A DNA stretch of 64,000 bases from Crocosphaera sp. UHCC 0190 (GCF_034932065.1 NZ_JAYGHP010000005.1:62001-126000); one strand, 5' to 3'; positions 34,416 to 43,675 are shown, numbered from the stretch's first letter. Translations and numbers: made by a program. Notes: generated by a model from the letters alone, not told the origin.

Positions 34416-36239
34416 ATGAACCCTACTTTTCCTTATCGCTCAAATTATCGTATTTTAGGAAAAATTGGCCAAGGGCAATTTGGTCAGGTTTATTTTGCCT
34501 TGCGTCGTCATCGGGGAGACTTTGTTGCCTTGAAAAATCTGGGGCCAGGGTTTCCGACTAACCGATTTTTGCGAGAATTTGCCTATTTAGTCAGTTTACG
34601 TCATCCCAATATTGTTGCTTGCCAGGCCATAGAATATCATGCAAAGGGACGATATTTAGTAATGGATTATTGTGAAGGAGGAACCTTACGAAATCTAATG
34701 GAATCCTCTGATCAATTAAGTTTAGAAACCTCTCTTAAATTAGTCACTGATATCTTAGCAGGATTAGAACAGGCTCATCAACACAAAATTATTCATTGTG
34801 ATATTAAACCTGAAAATATTTTACTGAGTTTAACGCCCCAAGGATGGACAGCAAAAATAACTGATTTTGGGATTTCCCGATTAAGTCAAGAAAGCCTTAA
34901 TCTTCCCCCAGGAAGTGGTTATACTGGTTCGCCAGCTTATATGGCTCCTGAGCGTTTTTATGGTAAATATTCCTATGGATGTGATTTGTATTCTGTTGGC
35001 ATTATTTTGTATGAATTAATTTTAGGAGAAAGACCATTTTCGGGGCTGCCAAGTGATTTAATGTTAGCTCATCTTAATCAAAGAATTTTTGTGCCAGATC
35101 GGGTGGCTGAACCCTTGAAAGCAATTTTACTCAAAGCCTTAGAAAAGTTACCACAAAGACGGTTTTCTTCCGCTAAAGAAATGTTAGATAAGGTGGCTTT
35201 AGCAAAAACTGAAGTATGTCCTTCTCCTGTCTATTGCTTGATAGCTTTACCCCTTGACTCTCCTTTGATTACCCCTGAAATTAAATTACTCAATCAAGTC
35301 TCTTTTTCTCAGAAAATCTCTCACTTAGAGGTAAATAATAACAATATTTATGTCGGAATAGATAAGCAGTTAACTTGCTTAAATTATGATGATTCAAGTT
35401 TAACAGGACTTCCCAATCATCAACAAGAAATATCTTTTAATGAACCGATTAAAACTTTTGAAATTAGACCTCAAGGTTGTTTTATTTTAACCAAGAGAAA
35501 AACGACAGGAACGGCTCAGTATTCTCTATATTGTTATCCTAATCAGGCTGTTCTAAATTCTAGTTTAGTTGCTCAAATTTTGCCCCCATTTGAATCTCCT
35601 CAATTTTTGAGTTCTTTGGATATACAAGGAAAATGGTTAGCAGTTATTTCGACAAAAAATAATCACAAAATGACTGGGCAATTTCAAGTTTTTAATCTTC
35701 CCCATTTATCGATTGTTCATGCTCCAAATATTTGCCCAATTCCTTCCCAATTAATTGCTTTAGATCATCGTTATGGTTTGGCTCTATTTCCTCGTAATTC
35801 TCAAGGAAATAAGCGGACTTTTTTGTATTTATTTAATCGTAGAGGTCGTTTTCTTAAAGGGTTTTCCCTTCCTTTGTTATTATCTTCTCTAACCCCTAAT
35901 CCTAGCAATCATTATGAATTGTTTGGTATGGAAGACATAGAGCCTCATTATGGAATTTTAATCAAATTAAAACCTTTAAAGGTGACACGAATTGCTTTAG
36001 ACTTTATGCCAAAATTTATTATTGCTCAAGATTGGGGTTATGGTTTAGCCAATGACAAAGGAACCTTACTATTATTAGATAGAGATGGACAAAAACTCAG
36101 TCAAATTGAACTCTCTTTAAGCATTACAGCAATGACAGGTTTCGGGGAATTTAACTTATTAATTGCCAGTTGGTCGAGGAAAACAGCCCAACTTTTTACC
36201 TTAGATTTAAGGTCTTATCTTGTCCTAAATGATGATTAA
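34416..36239 (+). CDS. Serine/threonine protein kinase with long C-terminal region
   Basis: A 607-residue protein. Residues 10-265 form a eukaryotic-type kinase: Gly loop GKIGQGQFGQVY, Lys40 (VALK), the catalytic loop HCDIKPEN with Asp129, DFG at 150-152 and the APE segment YMAPERF. The residue before the catalytic Asp is Cys, not Arg (a non-RD kinase), which suggests activation without loop phosphorylation. Residues 270-607 form a beta-rich region with several 50-residue units that could be a propeller-like sensor. No membrane segment is seen, so it is cytoplasmic. Substrates are unknown. The degenerate receiver-GGDEF gene lies divergently beside it. Confidence 0.9.
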   Translation: MNPTFPYRSNYRILGKIGQGQFGQVYFALRRHRGDFVALKNLGPGFPTNRFLREFAYLVSLRHPNIVACQAIEYHAKGRYLVMDYCEGGTLRNLMESSDQLSLETSLKLVTDILAGLEQAHQHKIIHCDIKPENILLSLTPQGWTAKITDFGISRLSQESLNLPPGSGYTGSPAYMAPERFYGKYSYGCDLYSVGIILYELILGERPFSGLPSDLMLAHLNQRIFVPDRVAEPLKAILLKALEKLPQRRFSSAKEMLDKVALAKTEVCPSPVYCLIALPLDSPLITPEIKLLNQVSFSQKISHLEVNNNNIYVGIDKQLTCLNYDDSSLTGLPNHQQEISFNEPIKTFEIRPQGCFILTKRKTTGTAQYSLYCYPNQAVLNSSLVAQILPPFESPQFLSSLDIQGKWLAVISTKNNHKMTGQFQVFNLPHLSIVHAPNICPIPSQLIALDHRYGLALFPRNSQGNKRTFLYLFNRRGRFLKGFSLPLLLSSLTPNPSNHYELFGMEDIEPHYGILIKLKPLKVTRIALDFMPKFIIAQDWGYGLANDKGTLLLLDRDGQKLSQIELSLSITAMTGFGEFNLLIASWSRKTAQLFTLDLRSYLVLNDD

Positions 36240-36243
36240 GAAA

Positions 36244-36269
36244 ACTTCTGACTTCTGACTTCTGACTTC
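36244..36269. repeat. Heptameric tandem repeat (ACTTCTG)
   Basis: Three and a half perfect copies of ACTTCTG lie in the short gap between the two convergent genes. It is the same heptamer as at 11353-11388. Confidence 0.8.
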
Positions 36270-36270
36270 A

Positions 36271-37317
36271 TTATTCATCCCCTTCTGTCATCACTCGTAA
36301 ACGGACGACTTTTTCCCCTGCTTCGTCAAGTTGAACTTCAATCACTTCACTACTTAAGGATTCCAAAGAGGTTAACATCATTCGTAAATGAGGATTACTT
36401 GCCCCTGTATCCACATATAAGCGATCAGAAAGACTGCCTAATCGTTTCCAAGTCGTATATAGTTTCCCGACCATTTGTTCTAATTGAGTTGCTTGTTTAA
36501 CTAAGTCAGCAGCAGTATTTAAACAATCTAATCTTAAGGCCTCTTCTAAAGCCATTTCCAAATCTAAGGGCGTTTTTCTCAAGGTTTGAACTTGGGCCGC
36601 TGCATCGAGGTATTTAGACAAATTTCTCGCCTCAGTGGTTAACATTTTTACTGTATCCACATCAGGATTTTCCGTCATTTCTTTTTGGATCGCTTCGAGA
36701 TGACTATCGGGTAATTTTTCCATCTCCTTAACCAAAGGGGCAAGATGACGGGGGGGTAACGTCCCTTCAGATGCCTTTTCCTTGACTTCTGGGGGCAATA
36801 AATCCGAACTCATAGCCGTCCATTCATCCGATAGCTGTTTAACTTCTCTACGGGTAATGCGATCGCCTTTTTGGGCCGCTTCACTGACTAATCTTTGCAC
36901 CTCTGGGGCAGATTTAGCCGTTTCGACAAAGGCCCGTTTACTAAAATTGTTGATAGAATCGGGATCTAACTGTCCTTCTGCTAATAAAGTATCGGCACTA
37001 TTAGCCAGTTGAATCAAAGCATAAGCCTGACTTTTGGTAATTTCTCTCTGTTTTAACCAATTGAGAAAACCTGTCCCTCTCCCGTCTCCCCCTTGTTTTT
37101 CCCGATCGCGGATCGCCCGTAAAATTCTACCGCGCCAGATATCCGTTTGTAGATCAAAGCGATCGCAAACTTTCCACACTGCATCTAACTGTTGCTGAAA
37201 GTCTATCTCTTGAATCTCTTCATCTTCAGGATCGGGTAACTGAAAATTAAAGTCTACAGGGCTTTCTAGGGCATTGCGAATGTCATCAGGAGAAGGGGGG
37301 ACAGCAACCATATTCAT
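36271..37317 (-). CDS. Conserved cyanobacterial protein, helical, unknown function
   Basis: A 348-residue acidic, helix-rich protein. Residues 45-105 contain WKVCDRFDLQTDIWRGRIL and WLKQREITKSQAYALIQLA, which resembles a DNA-binding or ParB-like helix-turn-helix; this is inference. The middle (130-230) is rich in Glu and Lys helices such as RRDEVKQLSDEW-like repeats (ITRREVKQLSDEW), and residues 255-320 look coiled coil (LEEALRLDCLNTAADLVKQA). No catalytic motif or membrane segment is seen. Three HIP1-type sites lie within it. Confidence 0.75.
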   Translation of the reverse strand: MNMVAVPPSPDDIRNALESPVDFNFQLPDPEDEEIQEIDFQQQLDAVWKVCDRFDLQTDIWRGRILRAIRDREKQGGDGRGTGFLNWLKQREITKSQAYALIQLANSADTLLAEGQLDPDSINNFSKRAFVETAKSAPEVQRLVSEAAQKGDRITRREVKQLSDEWTAMSSDLLPPEVKEKASEGTLPPRHLAPLVKEMEKLPDSHLEAIQKEMTENPDVDTVKMLTTEARNLSKYLDAAAQVQTLRKTPLDLEMALEEALRLDCLNTAADLVKQATQLEQMVGKLYTTWKRLGSLSDRLYVDTGASNPHLRMMLTSLESLSSEVIEVQLDEAGEKVVRLRVMTEGDE

Positions 37318-37454
37318 TCTTCGTGAGTCAGCTTAATCTATCTGAGTGTCGGACTATTCATCATATCACTTACCTGAGTTCGGCGTTAGGAGTTCGCAGG
37401 ATGTCAAAGCTGAGTAAATGATATATTAACAATAATGCTCAATCAGCGATCACT

Positions 37455-38396
37455 ATGACCTTTTTCCATCAAGATGACACCTTACAACACCTTGGCACTC
37501 AAATTCTTGAGACGACTTGGGCAGAATTTCCCGAATTAGCCAGAGATCAATTAGCCTTAACTTGGATTGTCTACGATCCTCCGGTAATGGTCAATACGGG
37601 AGGAGCAATTTCAGCAGAAGAATTTTGGAAATATCCGGTTAGAGGGTTTAGTTATCGGGGAATTGAACGCATTTATCCCGCAAGTATTGTTAAACTCTTT
37701 TATTTAGTAGCCATTCATGAATGGTTAGAACGAGAAATGATTCCTGAGTCGGCAGAATTAAGCCGTGGAATTCGGGATATGATTATAGATTCTAGTAATG
37801 ATGCCACAAGTTTAGTTGTTGATGTTTTAACGGGAACAACTAGCGGGCCAGAATTACCTCAAGGGCCTTTTGAAACCTGGCAAAATCAACGTAATATTGT
37901 GAATCGTTATTTTAGTGGTTTAGGTTGGGAAGAATTAAACAATATTAATGTGAATCAAAAGACTTGGTGTGATGGCCCCTATGGGAGAGAACGAATATTT
38001 TTGGGAGAAATGATGGAAAATCGTAATATGTTGACTACTAATTCAGTAGGGAGATTATTACATAGTATTATTGGGGGAATTGCTGTTTCTTCCCAGCGAT
38101 CACAAGAGATGATGGCTTTATTAAAACGTAGTCTTACCCCAATGGATATTAGTCCAGAAGAAGAAGATCAAGTCACAGGTTTTATCGGTGAAAGTTTACC
38201 CTCTGATGCTGAATTTTGGTCAAAAGCAGGATGGACAACTCAAGTCCGTCATGATGCTGCTTATATCGAAATACCTGAGCAAAAACCCTATCTTTTAGTT
38301 GTGTTTACAGAAGGAAAACATAATAGTAATAATCAGGCCATAATTCCCTTTATTTCTCAAACTGTTGTTAAGTCCATACAACAACTAGAAAAGTGA
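37455..38396 (+). CDS. Class A beta-lactamase-like serine hydrolase
   Basis: A 313-residue protein with the penicillin-recognising fold. The SxxK motif is ASIVKLFYL (Ser near residue 77), the second motif is DSSNDATS in place of SDN, and KAGWTTQVRHD replaces KTG. No signal peptide is visible. Because of the altered motifs and lack of export signal it may not act on beta-lactams or cell wall; it could be an esterase or a D-Ala peptide hydrolase. It overlaps miaA by four bases (GTGA), so the two are translationally coupled. Confidence 0.85.
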   Translation: MTFFHQDDTLQHLGTQILETTWAEFPELARDQLALTWIVYDPPVMVNTGGAISAEEFWKYPVRGFSYRGIERIYPASIVKLFYLVAIHEWLEREMIPESAELSRGIRDMIIDSSNDATSLVVDVLTGTTSGPELPQGPFETWQNQRNIVNRYFSGLGWEELNNINVNQKTWCDGPYGRERIFLGEMMENRNMLTTNSVGRLLHSIIGGIAVSSQRSQEMMALLKRSLTPMDISPEEEDQVTGFIGESLPSDAEFWSKAGWTTQVRHDAAYIEIPEQKPYLLVVFTEGKHNSNNQAIIPFISQTVVKSIQQLEK

Positions 38397-39292
38397 AGAC
38401 ATCTTTAATTGTTATTTGTGGGGCGACAGCAACAGGTAAATCTGGATTAGCCGTAGAATTAGCACAGGGTTTACAAACGATAATTATTAGTGCAGATTCT
38501 CGTCAAGTTTATCGAGAATTTGACATTGGAACGGCAAAACCTAGCTTAAGTGAACAAAGATTAGTCTCCCATTATTTAATTGATATTTGTGACCCAATTG
38601 AGACATTAACCTTGGCAGAATATCAAGAAAAAGCTCAATTGTTAATCAATAATTCAATCTCAACTCCCCTATTAGTTGGTGGTACAGGATTATATATTAA
38701 GTCTATTGTTAAGGGATTAAAAATACCAAGAGTGTCACCTCATCCTGAATTAAGATTACAATTACAAGGGTTAGGACAATCACAATGCTATGAAATTTTA
38801 AGAAAAATTGATCCAATTTCTACCCAGAAAATTCATCCTAATGATGAAGTTAGAACCCTGCGTGCTTTAGAAGTTTTTTATGTTACAGGAATGCCCATTT
38901 CTCAACAACAAGGAGAAACCCCTCCGAGTTATCCTATTCTGCAAATAGGGTTAGATTGTTCCCCTGAAAATTTACAAACAAGAATTGAAAAAAGAACTGA
39001 AAAAATGATAGAAATAGGATTAGTTAAAGAAGTTGAAAATCTCATCAAAAAATACGGATGGGAGTTACCCTTATTAAATACCTTGGGTTATCGTGAAATT
39101 AGAGATTACTTAAATAATAAGATATCTTTAGAAGAAGCAAAAGACGAGATTATTTTACATACCCGTCAATTTGCAAAACGTCAACGAACTTGGTTTCGTG
39201 CTGATCCAAATATTGAATGGTTTGATGTTATGTCTCCCGATCTTTTAGACAAAGTTTGGCAGAGAATTAAACAGTTTTCTACGGAGCTTTAA
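38393..39292 (+). CDS. miaA: tRNA dimethylallyltransferase
   Basis: A 299-residue enzyme that adds a dimethylallyl group to A37 of tRNAs reading UNN codons. It has the P-loop CGATATGKSGLA near residue 9, ISADSRQVYREFDIGTAKP, LLVGGTGLYIKSIV, RTLRALEVFYVTG, NTLGYREIRDYL, and TRQFAKRQRTWFR. The start is GTG inside the end of the upstream serine hydrolase gene. Length is usual. Confidence 0.93.
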   Translation: MKTSLIVICGATATGKSGLAVELAQGLQTIIISADSRQVYREFDIGTAKPSLSEQRLVSHYLIDICDPIETLTLAEYQEKAQLLINNSISTPLLVGGTGLYIKSIVKGLKIPRVSPHPELRLQLQGLGQSQCYEILRKIDPISTQKIHPNDEVRTLRALEVFYVTGMPISQQQGETPPSYPILQIGLDCSPENLQTRIEKRTEKMIEIGLVKEVENLIKKYGWELPLLNTLGYREIRDYLNNKISLEEAKDEIILHTRQFAKRQRTWFRADPNIEWFDVMSPDLLDKVWQRIKQFSTEL

Positions 39293-39335
39293 ACTGTTAT
39301 CTAAAATCATACAATTAAGCAATTACGATTAACCT

Positions 39336-39357
39336 GGTAGGGTGGGCAATGCCGACC
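39336..39357. repeat. GGTGGGCAATGCC-type palindromic repeat
   Basis: A short inverted repeat (GGTGGGCA and TGCCGACC with one mismatch), a type often found between cyanobacterial genes. It lies between the convergent miaA and Uma2 genes. Confidence 0.55.
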
Positions 39358-39395
39358 TTCTTTAGTACAAATGACCTGTGCTATTCCTCAAAACA

Positions 39396-40163
39396 TTATA
39401 GAGTCTCAGGATCAATTCCCAATTCCCTCAATTTTTGTGCTAATTGTTGACGTAAAACTTGTTCCTGTTCAAGTTTTAATTCAGCTTGTTCGGCCCTATA
39501 TCTTTCTCTTGCTAATAATTCACTTCCCCATAATAATAAATTACCGGATTGATCCCACCACCGTAACCAAGAAACAGTCATTTCTGCTTTTTTCCCCGGC
39601 CATATTCCCAAAAATAAGTTAATTTCCTCGATCCAATAGCGATTATTTTCATCAGCTAACTGTTGTTCATATTTACCTGAAACTAAACGATAAACATCTA
39701 ATTCTGCTGTTTTGGGATGAAAAATTACATAAACAGGCACTTGTAAAATTTTCTCGTAGAAATACCATTTACCATAGGGATAATGAGGATTAATCGAGTA
39801 TTCACCCCCTTCTGTTTCTGAAACAAATTCGATGACAATGGCAGGAATATCACCTTCTAAATGGGGAGTATAACTACGTCGAATCTCGCCAACAGGTAAA
39901 GACTGTACCGATGGCACATAAACCCAATCAGGGGCTTTAACGATAGTTTTATCCCCTACCGTAGCACATAAGCCAAAATTAGAGGCAATTAACATCGATT
40001 CGACGATTAAACCGGCTAATTCTAGGGATTCTCGTAAAGCAGATGCTAAAAGGGGTTGTAGATTACTTTCCACAGGTTCATCAGGTAACTGAAAATCATC
40101 GGGTAATTTTTCCCAAGTGATCGGAGGTAAGGGGTTTATTTGAGGGCGTTGTAAGGTTGTCAT
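39396..40163 (-). CDS. Uma2 family (DUF820) endonuclease-like protein
   Basis: A 255-residue member of the Uma2/DUF820 family, very common in cyanobacteria and related to PD-(D/E)XK nucleases. Visible features are VYVPSVQSLP, the acidic beta-strand IPAIVIEFVSETEGG (Asp/Glu motif), VPVYVIFHPKTAELDVYRL and a C-terminal Glu/Gln coiled coil (AEQAELKLEQEQVLRQ). The real activity is unknown; mobility or defence roles have been suggested. Its start codon overlaps the stop of the glycosyltransferase gene by four bases. Confidence 0.88.
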   Translation of the reverse strand: MTTLQRPQINPLPPITWEKLPDDFQLPDEPVESNLQPLLASALRESLELAGLIVESMLIASNFGLCATVGDKTIVKAPDWVYVPSVQSLPVGEIRRSYTPHLEGDIPAIVIEFVSETEGGEYSINPHYPYGKWYFYEKILQVPVYVIFHPKTAELDVYRLVSGKYEQQLADENNRYWIEEINLFLGIWPGKKAEMTVSWLRWWDQSGNLLLWGSELLARERYRAEQAELKLEQEQVLRQQLAQKLRELGIDPETL

Positions 40164-41359
40164 TTATCTACTTCAGTGACTCGCCAACTTAACTTTAAAT
40201 TAAACCAGAAATTCCAGAGAGTGACACAAGCGATCGCTAAGAAATTAGCTAAATATTTATTTAACTGAAAAACATTAAAAAAGATATTCAACAGTAAAAC
40301 ATTCAGAACCAATCCCGCTAAACAAACAATATTAAACTTAATTAACCGTTTCACTCGCTGACGCTTTCCAGGTTGAAGACGAGAAATATCTCTAAATGTC
40401 CAAAAATCATTCCAAATAAAATTATTAATAATCGCCAATTCTCCAGCAATGATTTTACTGCGAGTTAGGGGTAATCCTAGGGTACTGGCATCACTTAATA
40501 GAAAAAGAAACCCCATGTCAACCACGACACCACTTAATCCCACCAAACAAAACTGAATAAAACGGGCGGATAAAGATAAACGTAACCTGACAAGATGTTG
40601 CAGATATTCGATATATTGTTTCCAGGTGACTTTACTTTCCCCTGCCTGACGTTCTCGAAACACATAACCTGCTTCAGCTAACCAACGAATTTTACCCCTT
40701 GCTGTCACTTCAATCAGAATTTTATAGCCAACCGGACTTAAAGTTTTGCCCGCGATCGCGCTACGACGTACCATAAAATAACCACTCATGGGGTCAGACA
40801 AACGGCCAATGACTTCAGGAAGAATCATTAACCCTAACATTTGCGCCCCACGGGAGAGGAAACGGCGGATAACACTCCATTCACTGACTCCACCCCCTTC
40901 AACGTGACGACTTGCTACGGCTAAATCAGCCCCTTTTCCCATTTCTTGTAACAGTTGTTCTAAGACTTCGGGGGGATGTTGTAAATCTGCATCAATTACT
41001 CCTAAAACTTCCCCTCTGGCCCCTTGCCAACCGCGAATTACCGCAGTGGAGAGTCCTTTTTCTTCTACCCGACGCATGACTCGTAATTGAGGATAATCAG
41101 GGATTAATTCTAGGGCTAATTTCCAAGTTTGATCGGGGCTATTATCATCCACAACGATCAATTCATACTCCCCTGGAATGGAGCGATCAAGTAATTCACT
41201 TAAAATTTTGACAATATCAGCAATATTACCCGCCTCATTATAAGTCGGAAGCACTAAAGAAAATTTGAGGACATTATTATCAAAACCTTCTAGGGTTTTT
41301 GGGATTTCCGCAATTTGTAATGGGCCAGTAGGAACAGGCAATAAAGATTCATTGAGCAT
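40160..41359 (-). CDS. Dolichol-phosphate-mannose-synthase-like glycosyltransferase with GtrA domain
   Basis: A 399-residue inner-membrane protein. Residues 32-265 form a GT2 family glycosyltransferase of the DPM1 type: LPTYNEAGNI, VVDDNSPDQTW, GVIDADLQHPPEVL (DxD-like), DPMSGYFMVRR and RQAGESKV. Residues 270-390 form a GtrA domain with four membrane helices (FCLVGLSGVVVDMGFLFLL, IVCLAGLVLNVLLLNIFF and others). It probably transfers a sugar from a nucleotide donor to a polyprenyl-phosphate. The acceptor glycan is unknown. Confidence 0.92.
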   Translation of the reverse strand: MLNESLLPVPTGPLQIAEIPKTLEGFDNNVLKFSLVLPTYNEAGNIADIVKILSELLDRSIPGEYELIVVDDNSPDQTWKLALELIPDYPQLRVMRRVEEKGLSTAVIRGWQGARGEVLGVIDADLQHPPEVLEQLLQEMGKGADLAVASRHVEGGGVSEWSVIRRFLSRGAQMLGLMILPEVIGRLSDPMSGYFMVRRSAIAGKTLSPVGYKILIEVTARGKIRWLAEAGYVFRERQAGESKVTWKQYIEYLQHLVRLRLSLSARFIQFCLVGLSGVVVDMGFLFLLSDASTLGLPLTRSKIIAGELAIINNFIWNDFWTFRDISRLQPGKRQRVKRLIKFNIVCLAGLVLNVLLLNIFFNVFQLNKYLANFLAIACVTLWNFWFNLKLSWRVTEVDK

Positions 41360-41474
41360 TAGTAATTGAGAGTAGCTATTTTTAGGGCAAATACTATTCA
41401 GTTAAGCTTACCGTAATCTGTCCCTTTTTTGGCTGACTTTTTATCGAATTAAATGCCTTCTGCCTCCGTCGATA

Positions 41475-42209
41475 TCATAACCCTTGTCCGACTTCGAGAT
41501 ATCGTGTTTTGCCGTTGAAATAAATCACCGCTTTTTGGTTTTGTATCCCCATCAAAACCCCGCCACTATTGCCTACCGCTTCTCCGATCTCAAAGCGTCG
41601 GGTGATTCCATTAAAGGTAAATAAGGCGGAAGAGCGTTCCCCAGCCTCTAAAACACCGACTAAGGTATGATTCCCATTCGTTACGGGTTGGGAGTTTGAA
41701 GCAATTTCTGGGGGAACAGATAAGGAAGTTTGGCCAGGTACTAATACCGGAACCGTTGTCGGGGGCGCAGCAGCAGAGGGAAGAGGAAGGGGCGGGGGGG
41801 CTGGTATATTGTTGATCTTAATGGGAGTTTGGGGAGACGGAGGTGTCACTGTTCCAGGGTTTCCAGGGGTGGAGTTTGGGGGATACATTGGCACGTAAAT
41901 TCGTTCAATGATCTTCTCAGGGGTTGTTCCAGGGGGGGTCACGGCCACCGTCGAAAGATTGCTCTCTGTGGGCTTGACTAAGGTTTTTGGGGTTGATGTT
42001 TGGTCAAGCATTTTTAAGGACTGTTGTAAATAGGCGATAAATCCGGCATCTTCGGCGGATAGAGGCGGCTTTGTGAGGGGTTGCTCTTTGGGTTTAGAGA
42101 CTTGGCTGACTAACCACACCAGCACTAAGATTAAGTAAGCACTGGCAACCCCAAAGAGAATTTTATCGAGATGTTTGATGATAAGGCGATCGCTTTGACT
42201 AGGGTTCAC
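41475..42209 (-). CDS. Membrane-anchored Pro-rich protein with GspC/PilP-like C-terminus
   Basis: A 244-residue protein with one membrane segment near residues 15-35 (ILFGVASAYLILVLVWLV). A long Pro/Thr-rich linker (about 75-165, with PPPLPLPSAAAPP) follows. The C-terminal domain (about 178-244) has HTLVGVLEAGERSSALFTFN and ITRRFEIGEAVGNSGGVLMGI. It resembles the HR or PilP-type domain of type II secretion and type IV pilus assembly proteins, which is inference. It should be anchored in the inner membrane with the C-terminus in the periplasm. Confidence 0.75.
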   Translation of the reverse strand: MNPSQSDRLIIKHLDKILFGVASAYLILVLVWLVSQVSKPKEQPLTKPPLSAEDAGFIAYLQQSLKMLDQTSTPKTLVKPTESNLSTVAVTPPGTTPEKIIERIYVPMYPPNSTPGNPGTVTPPSPQTPIKINNIPAPPPLPLPSAAAPPTTVPVLVPGQTSLSVPPEIASNSQPVTNGNHTLVGVLEAGERSSALFTFNGITRRFEIGEAVGNSGGVLMGIQNQKAVIYFNGKTRYLEVGQGL

Positions 42210-42253
42210 GTCCTTTCCTCACTGTAAATTAGTTATTATTGTGGCATCAAATC

Positions 42254-42658
42254 TCAAAAATTCGTAGAAATGGCCTGAACGGGACAGGCGGGAATACATT
42301 GTTCGCAAACCACACAACGCGATCGCTTAAAGACTAACTTGAATGTCTCTGGATCAAGCACTAGGGCTTCTGTCGGACATAATCCTGTACATAAGCCACA
42401 GTCTACACATTTATCTTCATCAATGACAATTTCTCGACTGGCTAAGGATACCCCGATTTCTTGCGATCGCATCCATTCTAGGGCGGCCTCAATCGCATCA
42501 ATATCCCCTAATAATTCTAAGACTAATTTTCCCACTTGATTGGGGGCAACTTGGGCCCGAATAATATTGGCTGCAATGTTAAACTCTTTGGCTAAACGAT
42601 AGGTTAAGGGCATATGAACCGTTCGTTTGGGAAAGGTTAGGGTTACTCGTTTTTTCAT
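42254..42658 (-). CDS. NIL-domain 4Fe-4S ferredoxin
   Basis: A 134-residue protein. Residues 1-72 form a NIL domain (a small ligand-binding ferredoxin-like fold, LTFPKRTVHMPLTYRLAKEF). Residues 78-134 hold two [4Fe-4S] motifs: CVDCGLCTGLCP and CVVCEQCIPACP. NIL-ferredoxins occur in sulphur assimilation or methionine-related pathways, and this type is linked with L-cysteine/homocysteine metabolism in other bacteria. It is divergent from txlA, with about 90 bases between the starts. Confidence 0.92.
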   Translation of the reverse strand: MKKRVTLTFPKRTVHMPLTYRLAKEFNIAANIIRAQVAPNQVGKLVLELLGDIDAIEAALEWMRSQEIGVSLASREIVIDEDKCVDCGLCTGLCPTEALVLDPETFKLVFKRSRCVVCEQCIPACPVQAISTNF

Positions 42659-42748
42659 GATTTTAAGTTGGGGAAATTAACCAAAGTTGGCACAAGCACA
42701 AACAATTATATTAAATTAGTAAAAGCTCTCATCTTTTTAATATTTTTT

Positions 42749-43300
42749 ATGTCTGAACTTGTTAGTGCTAACCGCGTTAGAAATATCTTAATTGCTTTTG
42801 CTGCTATTACCCTTAGTATAGCGATCTTTTTTGGCTTTCAAACCCAAACAGGTTCCGTTTCTTTAGAGGCACAAGCACAAGCAGCAACCCCGATAGAAGT
42901 CGCTTTAAACAACGGCAAACCCACCTTAACGGAATTTTATGCCAATTGGTGTACCAGTTGCCAAGCTATGGCCCCAGAATTAGCCCAACTAAAACAAAAA
43001 TATGAGAAATCAGTTAATTTTGTGATGTTAAATGTAGATAATAGTAAATGGTTGCCGGAAATTCTCCGTTATCGGGTTGATGGTATTCCCCACTTTGTTT
43101 TTATTGATGATACTGGAGAGGCGATCGCTCAAACCCTTGGGGAACAACCTCCCTCGGTGATGGAAGCAAATTTAGATGCCTTAATTGCTCATCAAATCTT
43201 GCCCTACGCCTATTCTACGGGCCAAACCTCGGACTTTAATACCCCTGTTAATACTCCTTCTGGTGATCCTCGTAGTCATGGGGCCCAAGTTCAATCTTAG
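42749..43300 (+). CDS. txlA: Thiol:disulfide interchange protein TxlA (HCF164-like)
   Basis: About 183 residues from ATG 42749 (MSELVSANRVRN). A longer frame from 42668 exists but begins with non-conserved residues. An N-terminal membrane segment (about residues 13-30) anchors a thioredoxin domain with the redox motif YANWCTSCQAM and the cis-Pro loop GIPHFVFID. TxlA/HCF164 proteins lie in the thylakoid membrane and transfer reducing power to the lumen for cytochrome b6f assembly. The C-terminal 30 residues are Ser/Pro/Gly-rich. Confidence 0.9.
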   Translation: MSELVSANRVRNILIAFAAITLSIAIFFGFQTQTGSVSLEAQAQAATPIEVALNNGKPTLTEFYANWCTSCQAMAPELAQLKQKYEKSVNFVMLNVDNSKWLPEILRYRVDGIPHFVFIDDTGEAIAQTLGEQPPSVMEANLDALIAHQILPYAYSTGQTSDFNTPVNTPSGDPRSHGAQVQS

Positions 43301-43341
43301 TGTAAGGGGGTGAGGAGAATAGACATATATTCAAGACAAAA

Positions 43342-43656
43342 ATGGCAATTATTGTTAAACATCAAACAACGGGCCACCATTATCTCTTGGTGGGGACAGG
43401 GTTAGGAACTGATCAAGCTTTACCGTCATCTCGTTTACTAAAAAATTGGCTTCCTGCAACCGTAGCGGTATGCGATCGCCAAGGAGAAATTTTTTGGCTA
43501 CCTGCTGCGGAAGTTGTGGTAATCGAAGTAGACGGGAGTTCTCCTGCTGACTTATTACCAGAACCGGAAATTCCACCCCCACCCCCTGAACCGGAAATAA
43601 GGGTCAATTCTGATGTTGAAGTATTTGGGGATGATGAGGATGAAGACTGGATCTAA
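43342..43656 (+). CDS. Conserved cyanobacterial small protein, unknown function
   Basis: A 104-residue protein. The N-terminal half (VKHQTTGHHYLLVGTGLGTD and KNWLPATVAVCDRQGEIFWL) is a compact beta-rich domain common in cyanobacteria. The C-terminal quarter is Pro/Glu-rich (EIPPPPPEPE) and ends in an acidic tail (DDEDEDWI). I do not recognise a function. It follows txlA by 41 bases and may share its transcript. Confidence 0.75.
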   Translation: MAIIVKHQTTGHHYLLVGTGLGTDQALPSSRLLKNWLPATVAVCDRQGEIFWLPAAEVVVIEVDGSSPADLLPEPEIPPPPPEPEIRVNSDVEVFGDDEDEDWI

Positions 43657-43675
43657 GAAATCTTAACTATTAGTC

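Noticed and set aside
39371-39622. 83-codon plus-strand open frame inside the Uma2 gene
   Set aside because: It is antisense to the C-terminal coiled coil and strand region of Uma2 and has no own start signal.
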